DNA of 10,174 nucleotides from Elusimicrobia bacterium RIFCSPLOWO2_01_FULL_59_12 (GTDB lineage Bacteria > Elusimicrobiota > Elusimicrobia > 2-01-FULL-59-12), in contig MGUR01000003.1 of assembly GCA_001800075.1 (NCBI GenBank), positions 59,990 to 70,163 on the forward strand, read 5' to 3'. Below, one piece after another: positions 1 to 4,699 of this stretch. The first letter of the stretch is position 1; every line of letters begins with the position of its first letter. Both the position numbers and the translations under genes were made by a program. The notes beneath the pieces were generated by a model. That model did no database searches, had not been told where the DNA came from, and worked only from the letters and a program-made list of their open reading frames with translations.

Positions 1-251
1 GGCCGGGTGGTGGTCACTTCCTGACGGTTGGCGGGGTCGAGTTTTTCGCAGGCGTGCAGCAGAATCCTGGCGAGTTTAGGATGTTCGGAAAACGCGCGTT
101 CGCAATCGGCGCCGGATTCGATCGGGACCGTCAAGCCGAGAATGTGCCGGCCGGCTTCGTTGATCGCCCGGACTTTGCCTTTGAGATCCACCAAAACGAG
201 CCCGCCCGGCAGACTCTTCACGGCGACTTCGAGAAATTGTTGGGAATCCAT
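1..251 (-). CDS. PAS-domain protein, N-terminal fragment (probably a sensor kinase or regulator)
   Basis: Reading leftward from an ATG at 251, the frame stays open to the window edge and gives 83 residues of a larger protein. The opening (MDSQQFLEVAVKSLPGGLVL, then VDLKGKVRAINEAGRHILGL) is the usual start of a PAS sensory domain: 'lp.Gi.vvd..g.i...N.a....lG'. There is no signal peptide or membrane segment, so the visible part is cytoplasmic. An in-frame TAA lies five codons upstream, which supports this start. No Shine-Dalgarno is visible. Instead TTGAAA-17 bp-TAAAAT ends 9 nt before the ATG, which suggests a leaderless message. The output domain is outside the window; a histidine kinase is the likeliest, given two others nearby, but that is inference. 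Confidence 0.72.
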   Translation of the reverse strand, partial: MDSQQFLEVAVKSLPGGLVLVDLKGKVRAINEAGRHILGLTVPIESGADCERAFSEHPKLARILLHACEKLDPANRQEVTTTR

Positions 252-260
252 TGTGGAGGG

Positions 261-289
261 ATTTTATCCCCGAACCCACCGTATTTCAA
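261..289 (-). promoter_or_regulatory. Sigma70-type promoter of the PAS gene, predicted leaderless
   Basis: On the minus strand, TTGAAA (289-284) and TAAAAT (266-261) are separated by exactly 17 bp. Each hexamer matches the sigma70 consensus at five of six positions. The ATG at 251 begins 9 nt after the -10, so a transcript starting about 7 nt downstream would have an untranslated leader of only 1-3 nt. Confidence 0.6.
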
Positions 290-291
290 CG

Positions 292-322
292 TAAAAAAAG
301 GCTCCCTGTTAAAAATGAGCCT
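292..322 (-). terminator. Intrinsic terminator after the 53-aa secreted peptide gene
   Basis: Read on the minus strand, AGGCTC (322-317) pairs perfectly with GAGCCT (304-299) around a 12-nt loop and is followed at once by a run of seven T (298-292, after the last T of the stem). The stem begins about 19 nt after the stop codon of the small gene at 341-502. The plus strand has no T tract, so this is one-directional. It insulates the PAS gene, which has its own promoter just beyond. Confidence 0.75.
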
Positions 323-340
323 AACGGAATCGGGTTGATT

Positions 341-502
341 TTAAGCGGAGAAGAGGATGTAGTCGAGAGCCGGCAGCGGTTGGGCGGGATGGGCCTTCAG
401 GAAAGACTGGGACAACGACGCTGTGATCTGGGGTTTCGGTGAAGGCGCGGGACTCGGGCCGGAGAGTAAAGAGAAGGCGGTCAGGGCGGCGAAAATCTTC
501 AT
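341..502 (-). CDS. Small secreted peptide, 53 aa, unknown function
   Basis: ATG at 502, TAA at 343-341. The peptide begins MKIFAALTAFSLLSG: one lysine, then a hydrophobic run of about 12 residues, then a proline/serine-rich stretch (PSPAPSPKP). This is a plausible signal peptide or membrane anchor. The rest (about 30 residues, ending ALDYILFSA) has no cysteines and no motif I recognise. The gene is flanked by a near-consensus promoter and an intrinsic terminator, so it looks like a complete monocistronic unit of about 210 nt. The predicted transcription start is only 1-2 nt before the ATG. The same transcript could instead be a small regulatory RNA; the signal-peptide-like N-terminus favours a protein but does not prove it. 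Confidence 0.5.
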   Translation of the reverse strand: MKIFAALTAFSLLSGPSPAPSPKPQITASLSQSFLKAHPAQPLPALDYILFSA

Positions 503-510
503 CTCGATTC

Positions 511-539
511 AGTATAGACCCCCTTGTTGGAACCGTCAA
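511..539 (-). promoter_or_regulatory. Near-consensus sigma70-type promoter of the 53-aa peptide
   Basis: Minus strand: TTGACG (539-534), 17-bp spacer, TATACT (516-511). Five of six positions match consensus in each hexamer, making this one of the two strongest promoters by consensus in the window. The start codon at 502 begins 8 nt after the -10 hexamer, so the predicted message is essentially leaderless. Confidence 0.68.
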
Positions 540-557
540 GGGGACTAGAGACCTAAT

Positions 558-1280
558 TTAGAGGATTCTTTCGGGGGGGAGCCAGAGGGTGAAGCAGCTG
601 CCGCGGCCTTCGATCGACTGAACGGTAATACGGCCGCCGTGAAGCTCCATCACGCGGCGGCAAATCCAGAGGCCCAGACCGGAGCCGATTTTGCTGTCTT
701 TTTCAGGGGCCGCTTGTTCGAACTTCTGAAAAATCGTATCCAGACGGTTGGCGGGGATGCCCCGGCCGGTGTCTCGAATGTTGATTTCCAGGCCTCCGTT
801 TTTGCGCGCTACGGCAAAGGTCACCTGGCCGCCGTCGGGCGTGAACTTGAAGGCATTCCAAAGCAGGTTGTTCAGGACGCGTTTGAACCAGAAGAGGTCC
901 ACGAGGATTTTCTCACCCAGCGTGTTCCCGTCGCGGAAAATCCGCAGGCCCCGCTCCTGAAAAGGGAGCTGATAAAACTCGAGCGTCTCGGCCAGGAGCT
1001 TGTCCAGGTCGACCGGCGCCGCGTTCAGTTCCACCTGGCTTCTTTGAAGGGAAAGCGATTGAAGGAGGTTGTCCGTGAGAAGGATCAGGTCTTCCAGGGG
1101 GGCCACCGAGCGCTGCAGGAGCGCCATCTGCTCCGAGCGCATCTCGCCCATCCCGCCGCTGATCAACAGCTGGATATACCCCTTGATGACGGTCATCGGC
1201 GTGCGCAGGTCGTGAACGACCGACTGCACCATGTCGTTCTGCATCAGGTTGATCGCCGATAAGGCCTGTTCGGGTTTCAT
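558..1280 (-). CDS. Soluble sensor-less histidine kinase (HisKA + HATPase_c)
   Basis: Encodes the transmitter half of a two-component kinase and little else. Numbered from the ATG at 1280 (240 aa): H-box with phospho-acceptor H23 (VVHDLRTPMTVIKGY), N-box around N142 (NNLLWNAFKFTPDGG), G1 box DTGRGIP at 170-176, F-box FQKFEQ and G2 box GSGLGLWICRRV. All ATP-binding and phosphotransfer residues look intact. There is no membrane segment, PAS, HAMP or receiver domain, so input must come from a partner or from the roughly 20 N-terminal residues. An alternative ATG at 1295 adds five residues. I prefer 1280 because GAGG lies 9 nt upstream of it, while 1295 has no ribosome site. No response regulator gene is in the window. 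Confidence 0.9.
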   Translation of the reverse strand: MKPEQALSAINLMQNDMVQSVVHDLRTPMTVIKGYIQLLISGGMGEMRSEQMALLQRSVAPLEDLILLTDNLLQSLSLQRSQVELNAAPVDLDKLLAETLEFYQLPFQERGLRIFRDGNTLGEKILVDLFWFKRVLNNLLWNAFKFTPDGGQVTFAVARKNGGLEINIRDTGRGIPANRLDTIFQKFEQAAPEKDSKIGSGLGLWICRRVMELHGGRITVQSIEGRGSCFTLWLPPERIL

Positions 1281-1315
1281 TGCATCGATCCTCATGCCAC
1301 AAGGATACCTGATGC

Positions 1316-1356
1316 ATGTTACGGGGGTATTACGGTACTGTAAATTGAGCGTTAAA
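1316..1356 (-). promoter_or_regulatory. Promoter of the soluble histidine kinase with direct-repeat operator
   Basis: Minus strand: TTTACA (1344-1339), 17-bp spacer, TAACAT (1321-1316). A second similar hexamer, TTTAAC (1356-1351), lies upstream. The predicted start near 1309 leaves a leader of about 29 nt to the preferred ATG at 1280. The two-hexamer layout matches those upstream of the FlgD-like gene and of the membrane histidine kinase. Confidence 0.45.
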
Positions 1357-1378
1357 TGTAAGGCAACGGACGCGCCGG

Positions 1379-1543
1379 TTATCTCGGGCGGAAGGTGCGG
1401 CCCAGCCAGGCCAGCACGTCAACAGCGGTATCGGGAGGCATCATAAAAGCCACATAGATCGCCGCCAGGGCGCCCAGCACAAAGCAGGCGCCCCCCAGCA
1501 GGGAGATCCAGGCGCCCAGTTTCTTGGCTTCTTTTTTGTCCAT
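1379..1543 (-). CDS. Small single-pass membrane protein, 54 aa, unknown function
   Basis: ATG at 1543, TAA at 1381-1379. The sequence starts with a lysine-rich, charged stretch (MDKKEAKK) followed by a hydrophobic helix of about 25 residues (LGAWISLLGGACFVLGALAA then IYVAFMM), then a short tail ending LGRTFRPR. The charge pattern predicts a single membrane segment, but orientation is uncertain because both ends carry positive charge. Codon choice is GC-rich like its neighbours. There is no clear Shine-Dalgarno. The left arm of a tandem-unit hairpin (1551-1575) lies just upstream of the start. It faces the same way as the FlgD-like gene upstream and the kinase downstream. Function is not recognisable. 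Confidence 0.6.
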   Translation of the reverse strand: MDKKEAKKLGAWISLLGGACFVLGALAAIYVAFMMPPDTAVDVLAWLGRTFRPR

Positions 1544-1550
1544 TTGAAGA

Positions 1551-1664
1551 ACGTGGCAGCGTGGTAACGTGATAAAGTTCGAAGTGATTTTACTTGATCG
1601 GGGAATCAGCGGGTTAACGATTATGTAGCGTTACCACGTTATCACGCTATCATGTTGCCACGAT
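1551..1664. repeat. Inverted repeat with 8-bp tandem-unit arms (family RCGTGRYA)
   Basis: The left arm (1551-1575) reads ACGTGGCA, GCGTGGTA, ACGTGATA and A. The right arm (1628-1664), read on the opposite strand, gives ...CGTGGCA, ACATGATA, GCGTGATA, ACGTGGTA, ACGC. Each arm is an imperfect tandem array with an 8-bp period, and the arms are inverted around about 52 bp. Aligned unit by unit, most differences are G/A or C/T changes. The right arm begins 1-2 nt past the stop codon of the FlgD-like gene, and the left arm ends 7 nt before the start codon of the small membrane protein. Confidence 0.7.
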
Positions 1665-1665
1665 G

Positions 1666-2112
1666 TTAGTGAATAACGCCGATTTTGCGGACAGCGGTGA
1701 CGGTGGTTTCGGGGGTTTCAATCACGATCTGGGCCAGGTAGCCGCCTTTGGACACTTTCCGGCCGGCGTCATTGGTGCCGTCCCAGGTGATTAAATTGGA
1801 CCCTTGCCGGCCGCCGTTGGCGCCGGCCGTGAATTCCCAGCTGCGCACCCGGTGACCCAGCAGGCCGTAGACCTCCACGGAGACTTTGGCGTCTTTGGCC
1901 AGCATGTAGGAAATAAGGGTCTGGCCTTCCATGCCCGGCTTGCGGGAATCAAAGGGGTTGGGGTAGTTCGTCAGATCGGTGATGATCTCGCGAGGCAGGC
2001 CGCCCGAGGCGGCCATCCCGGGCAGGTACTGCACGGGGTTGCCCTCCGCCCGGAGGGTTCCCGCGCAGAGGATCGCCAGAGCCGCCATAATTAAGGTTGA
2101 TTTTCTCACCAT
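1666..2112 (-). CDS. Secreted FlgD/T9SS-like C-terminal-type domain protein, 148 aa
   Basis: A signal peptide is visible at residues 1-22 (MVRK, then a hydrophobic stretch, cleavage likely after LRA). From about residue 45 the protein is a single Ig-like domain of the FlgD / secretion-sorting type: NYPNPF at 49-54, an ISYMLAKDAKVSVEVYGLLG strand pair, GANGGRQGSN, TWDGTNDAGRKV at 109-120 and a closing GGYLAQIVIE strand. Normally this domain sits at the C-terminus of large secreted proteins; here it stands almost alone. An exported or surface location is expected, but the partner is unknown. A weak AGGG lies 9 nt before the ATG, close to the predicted transcription start. The stop codon is followed immediately by the hairpin at 1551-1664. 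Confidence 0.8.
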   Translation of the reverse strand: MVRKSTLIMAALAILCAGTLRAEGNPVQYLPGMAASGGLPREIITDLTNYPNPFDSRKPGMEGQTLISYMLAKDAKVSVEVYGLLGHRVRSWEFTAGANGGRQGSNLITWDGTNDAGRKVSKGGYLAQIVIETPETTVTAVRKIGVIH

Positions 2113-2129
2113 GTCAGTTTACCCTTGGA

Positions 2130-2170
2130 ATGTTACAGGGCAATGTCGCCCACGTTAAATTTGAGTTAAA
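2130..2170 (-). promoter_or_regulatory. Promoter of the FlgD-like gene with TTTAAC direct repeats
   Basis: Minus strand: two identical TTTAAC hexamers (2170-2165 and 2159-2154) have starts exactly 11 bp apart. They are followed by TAACAT (2135-2130), 17-18 bp after the second box. TTAACG-17-TAACAT can be read as -35/-10. The predicted start near 2123 gives a leader of about 11 nt. The boxes also lie just upstream of the divergent HNH promoter, so a bound protein could affect both. Confidence 0.48.
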
Positions 2171-2200
2171 TTGACATGCTGTTTAAAAATCGCTTAGAAT
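2171..2200 (+). promoter_or_regulatory. Sigma70-type promoter of the HNH gene
   Basis: A perfect -35 TTGACA (2171-2176) is followed after 18 bp by TAGAAT (2195-2200), which matches consensus at five of six positions. The predicted start near 2207 puts the palindrome at 2208-2278 wholly inside the 5' leader, about 90 nt before the ATG at 2297. Confidence 0.65.
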
Positions 2201-2207
2201 TGGCGAA

Positions 2208-2278
2208 TTCGACTCGCTCCACTCGCTCACCGCAAGCGCGGGTCGGATCCGTGGTGAGCGAGCCGAAGGGGAGTCGAA
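2208..2278. repeat. Two-stage palindrome in the HNH gene leader (REP-like)
   Basis: The outer arms TTCGACTC (2208-2215) and GAGTCGAA (2271-2278) pair perfectly. The inner arms CTCGCTCAC (2222-2230) and GTGAGCGAG (2254-2262) also pair perfectly, separated from the outer arms by an asymmetric internal loop (6 and 8 nt). The sequence style resembles dispersed palindromes seen in many environmental genomes; whether it is repeated in this genome cannot be seen here. It ends only 4 nt before GAGGA (2283-2287), the likely ribosome binding site of the HNH gene. Confidence 0.65.
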
Positions 2279-2296
2279 CCACGAGGATTCCTATTA

Positions 2297-2896
2297 ATGT
2301 CCACTGATGTTCTGGTCCTGAACCGCAATTTCTACGCCGTCCACATCACCCCGTGGCAGCGCGCCCTCTCCCTCGTTTACCTGGATCACGCGCGCGTCGT
2401 TGACGAAGAGTACCGGACCTACAATTTTGACGATTGGCGGGAACTTTCCCAGATGACCGCCAACCACCCCGGCGGATACGTGTCCACGCCGTCTTTTCGG
2501 ATCGCCATTCCCGAAGTCATCAGCCTTCGCAGCTACGACAAGCTTCCCGTCGGGGACGTCAAATTCACCCGCCGGAACATCTATGAGCACTACGGGTATC
2601 ACTGCTGCTATTGCGGCCGTAAATTCGGCACCCAGGAACTCAATCTGGAGCATGTCCTGCCGCGTTCCCGCGGCGGCAGGACGGACTGGTCCAACATCGT
2701 CACCTCGTGCATGCCCTGTAATTTGCGCAAGGCCGACAAGCTCCCGGTTGAAGCGGGGATGAAACTGCTGATCAAGCCCTCCAAACCGAAATGGCGCGGG
2801 AGCGCGTCCCTGGTTTTCCGAGCCCCCTTCAAAATCAAGGCCTCCTGGCAGCGCTTCATCGACACCGTCTACTGGAACACGGAACTAGAACCGTAA
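2297..2896 (+). CDS. HNH-family nuclease-like protein
   Basis: A 199-residue protein of the stand-alone, McrA-like HNH family found as a single conserved gene in many bacteria. The N-terminus (VLVLNRNFYAVHITPWQRAL) is typical of that family. The zinc-finger HNH core occupies about 98-145: CxxC at C103/C106, EH at 118-119 with H119 as the expected general base, N133 in WSNIV, then C138/C141 and N142 (CMPCNLRK). All core residues are present, so a metal-dependent nuclease fold is likely, but the cellular substrate of this family is not established. GAGGA 9 nt before the ATG supports the start. It is not beside a methylase or intron, so restriction or homing roles are not supported. The ACT gene follows after 66 nt. 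Confidence 0.85.
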   Translation: MSTDVLVLNRNFYAVHITPWQRALSLVYLDHARVVDEEYRTYNFDDWRELSQMTANHPGGYVSTPSFRIAIPEVISLRSYDKLPVGDVKFTRRNIYEHYGYHCCYCGRKFGTQELNLEHVLPRSRGGRTDWSNIVTSCMPCNLRKADKLPVEAGMKLLIKPSKPKWRGSASLVFRAPFKIKASWQRFIDTVYWNTELEP

Positions 2897-2901
2897 CAAC
2901 A

Positions 2902-2956
2902 GATGACTAGATAACTTGATGACTGGTTATCTAGTAATCCAATCATCTAGTAATCC
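2902..2956. repeat. Inverted repeat with 8-bp tandem-unit arms (family GATNACTR)
   Basis: The left arm at 2902-2915 pairs with 2926-2939 with one mismatch in 14 bp around a 10-nt loop. Read in units, the left side gives GATGACTA, GATAACTT, GATGACTG. The right side, on the other strand, gives GATTACTA, GATGATTG, GATTACTA, GATAAC. ATCTAGTAATCC also occurs twice directly (2929-2940, 2945-2956). The element fills most of the 66-nt gap between the HNH stop codon and the ACT start codon. There is no T tract. The unit is the same family as the one at 4654-4699. Confidence 0.72.
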
Positions 2957-2962
2957 ATCCTT

Positions 2963-3508
2963 ATGAAAAGTTTCTATTTATTGAGTGCTTTTGGGAAAGA
3001 CCGTCCCGGGATGGTCTCCCAGGTCACGCGTCTGGTTTTCGAGTTGAGGGGAAATATCGAAGACGCCAGCATGACCCGCCTGGGCGGGGAGTTCGCGATG
3101 ATGCTGGTCATCGGCCTCCCGAACGCCGGAGCCGGCGCCCGCCTGACGAAAAGCCTCCCTCCCCTTCAGAAAAAACACGGCCTCGCGGTCAGCGCCAAGC
3201 CGATTGCAGCCGGTTTGGCCCGTGTCCGGCGGCCATCCCAGGCGACCCATCTGATTTCGGTATACGGGACCGACCGGCCCGGCATCGTTTACCGCATCAC
3301 CCGAACCATCGCCGATCAGCGCGTCAATATCACCGACTTAAACACCCGCATTCTGAAGCGCTCAGGCAAAGCGCTGTATGTGATGCTCTTGGAGGTCCAA
3401 ATCCCCTCCCGCGCCAAAGCTCAGGCCCTGGAGCGGCGCCTTAAACGTCTCGGGCGCGCGCTTCGCCTGGACGTGACCCTGCACGGAATCGAACCCGTTG
3501 TCTTGTGA
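2963..3508 (+). CDS. Tandem ACT-domain protein, GcvR-like
   Basis: 181 residues comprising two ACT ligand-binding domains, about 4-80 and 96-176. Both have the diagnostic opening: FGKDRPGMVSQVTRLVFELR in the first, YGTDRPGIVYRITRTIADQR in the second, each followed by a strand carrying N and D (GNIEDAS; VNITDLNTRI). This layout is that of the glycine-cleavage-system regulator GcvR and similar proteins, which bind amino acids and act through protein contacts rather than binding DNA. No DNA-binding domain is visible. The bound ligand and target cannot be deduced. There is no Shine-Dalgarno before the ATG; the repeat at 2902-2956 ends 6 nt upstream. The stop codon overlaps the def start (GTGA), suggesting coupled translation. 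Confidence 0.82.
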   Translation: MKSFYLLSAFGKDRPGMVSQVTRLVFELRGNIEDASMTRLGGEFAMMLVIGLPNAGAGARLTKSLPPLQKKHGLAVSAKPIAAGLARVRRPSQATHLISVYGTDRPGIVYRITRTIADQRVNITDLNTRILKRSGKALYVMLLEVQIPSRAKAQALERRLKRLGRALRLDVTLHGIEPVVL

Positions 3509-4005
3509 CTCTGAGAGTCCTTCAGCTTCCAGATCCCGTCCTTAAAAAACCCGCATTTTCCGCTGATCCGGAGGACCCCGCCCTCCAGACTCTCATCGAC
3601 CGGATGTTCGCGACGCTGGACCATCATCCACGCTGTGTCGGGCTGGCCGCGCCCCAGGTGGGGACATCCCTGCGGGTGATTGTTCTAGACGCTTCGCGGG
3701 TGGACAAACCGGGCAGCCGCCACGGGCGCCTGGCGATGCTCAACCCTTCGATCGTTCACCGCAGCCACCCCCGCCTGCTGAGGGAAGGATGCTTGAGCGT
3801 TCCGGACTACACGGGTAACGTTTTGCGGGAGGATCGCGTGGAGGTCGTGGGGCTGGATCGAAACGGCGGGACTTTAAGGATCAGCGCGCACGGCTTTGAA
3901 GCCGTGGTGTTCCAGCACGAAATCGACCACTTGGACGGCAAGTTGTTTTTGGACCGGGTTTCGTCGCTGGAAACCGACGTCTTTAGACGGAAGTCTTACG
4001 GTTGA
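3505..4005 (+). CDS. def: Peptide deformylase
   Basis: Removes the formyl group from the initiator methionine of nascent proteins; a cytosolic metalloenzyme. All three family motifs are present in 166 residues: GLAAPQ (46-51), EGCLS (94-98) and HEIDH (138-142). Metal ligands are C96, H138 and H142, with catalytic E139. The length is normal for the family. The start is GTG at 3505, sharing four bases (GTGA) with the stop of the ACT gene; no Shine-Dalgarno is present, so translation is probably coupled. No fmt, the usual partner, is in the window. The last 23 bp overlap the 3' end of the Nudix gene on the other strand. Confidence 0.95.
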   Translation: MTLRVLQLPDPVLKKPAFSADPEDPALQTLIDRMFATLDHHPRCVGLAAPQVGTSLRVIVLDASRVDKPGSRHGRLAMLNPSIVHRSHPRLLREGCLSVPDYTGNVLREDRVEVVGLDRNGGTLRISAHGFEAVVFQHEIDHLDGKLFLDRVSSLETDVFRRKSYG

Positions 4006-4651
4006 GGTAGTCACGGAGGCCGGCTTTAGCAAACGGGTTTTTCGTCTCGCGAAGCGCCTGGCGGACCGGCATCCAACGAACGTCTTGAATCTCACCCGGG
4101 TCCGGCTGGAGTTTCGAGTTTAAGCGTTTCCCCAGATAGACAAAACTCAGCATGAACCCGCCGGTACGTTTAAACCGTTCCGAATAAACACCCAGCAGCC
4201 GGACCAAACGGACCCGCACGCCGATCTCTTCAAGAACCTCGCGGCACGCGCTGTCCGTGGGATGTTCCCCGTAACCGATGAACCCGCCGGGAAGGTTCCA
4301 CATGCCTCTTGTGAGGCCGCGGTTGGCCATCACCATGAGCACCCTGCCTCTTTCAAGGATCGCGACCTTGGCCGCGCCGCGCGGCAGGGTCCGGTTCACC
4401 GCGCGCTGAACCACCGGATCGATATCGACCCGGCCGATGACATCATCTTTATGAAACCAATGGTCCGGGTGACTCTTCAGAAGGGGGTGCGCGTAAAGCA
4501 CCTGGAGGTTTCCGATGGGGATGGGGAACAGCGGCTTGAATCGAAAAGGGACCTCTCGGAGCGATCGGGGGAACCGCCAGCGTTTCCCATCGCGGACCAG
4601 GAACACCTGGCCGTCGGTTTCCAGATAATAAAAATCAGGGGGCATGATCAC
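3983..4651 (-). CDS. Nudix hydrolase with N-terminal extension
   Basis: Hydrolyses a nucleoside diphosphate linked to another group; the precise substrate is unknown. The complete Nudix box spans residues 123-145: G123, E129, then R137-E138-V-L-E141-E142-I-G144-V145, matching Gx5Ex7REUxEExGU at every fixed position, so it should be active. The fold starts at about residue 92 (AAKVAILERGRVLMVMANRG). The first 90 residues form a separate N-terminal region (FYYLETDGQVFLVRDG, then HPDHWFHKDDVIGRVDIDP) that I do not assign to a family. The start is GTG at 4651 or ATG at 4645; neither has a Shine-Dalgarno. It lies 43 nt after hemB with a hairpin in the gap, so it may be co-transcribed with hemB. 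The 3' end overlaps def by 23 bp, tail to tail. Confidence 0.88.
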   Translation of the reverse strand: MIMPPDFYYLETDGQVFLVRDGKRWRFPRSLREVPFRFKPLFPIPIGNLQVLYAHPLLKSHPDHWFHKDDVIGRVDIDPVVQRAVNRTLPRGAAKVAILERGRVLMVMANRGLTRGMWNLPGGFIGYGEHPTDSACREVLEEIGVRVRLVRLLGVYSERFKRTGGFMLSFVYLGKRLNSKLQPDPGEIQDVRWMPVRQALRETKNPFAKAGLRDYLNRKTSV

Positions 4652-4653
4652 CG

Positions 4654-4699
4654 GATGACTGGATGACTGGTAATCCAGTTATCCAGTAATCCAGTCATC
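4654..4699. repeat. Inverted repeat with 8-bp tandem-unit arms (family GATNACTG), overlapping the hemB stop
   Basis: The 17-bp arms at 4654-4670 and 4683-4699 pair with one mismatch around a 12-nt loop. The left arm is GATGACTG, GATGACTG, G. The opposite strand of the right side reads GATGACTG, GATTACTG, GATAACTG, GATTACC, a clean 8-bp array. The hemB stop codon (4697-4695) lies inside the right arm, and the Nudix start lies 2 nt beyond the left arm. There is no T tract on either side. The unit is shared with the element at 2902-2956. Confidence 0.75.

Noticed and set aside
639..1262. 207-codon plus-strand open frame over the soluble kinase
   Set aside because: It is antisense to a frame carrying complete H, N, G1, F and G2 motifs, and its translation shows no recognisable domain. 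High GC content produces such shadows.
2208..2287. Riboswitch in the HNH leader
   Set aside because: The structure is a simple palindrome with no conserved aptamer core I recognise and no plausible ligand link to the gene.
2297..2896. HNH protein as a homing endonuclease or restriction enzyme
   Set aside because: No intron, intein, methylase or interrupted gene is adjacent; the N-terminus matches the widespread stand-alone chromosomal family.
2902..4699. CRISPR array from the repeated GATNACTG words
   Set aside because: Units are only 8 bp, directly abutting, with no spacers of constant size, and they occur as inverted pairs at gene ends; no cas genes are present.
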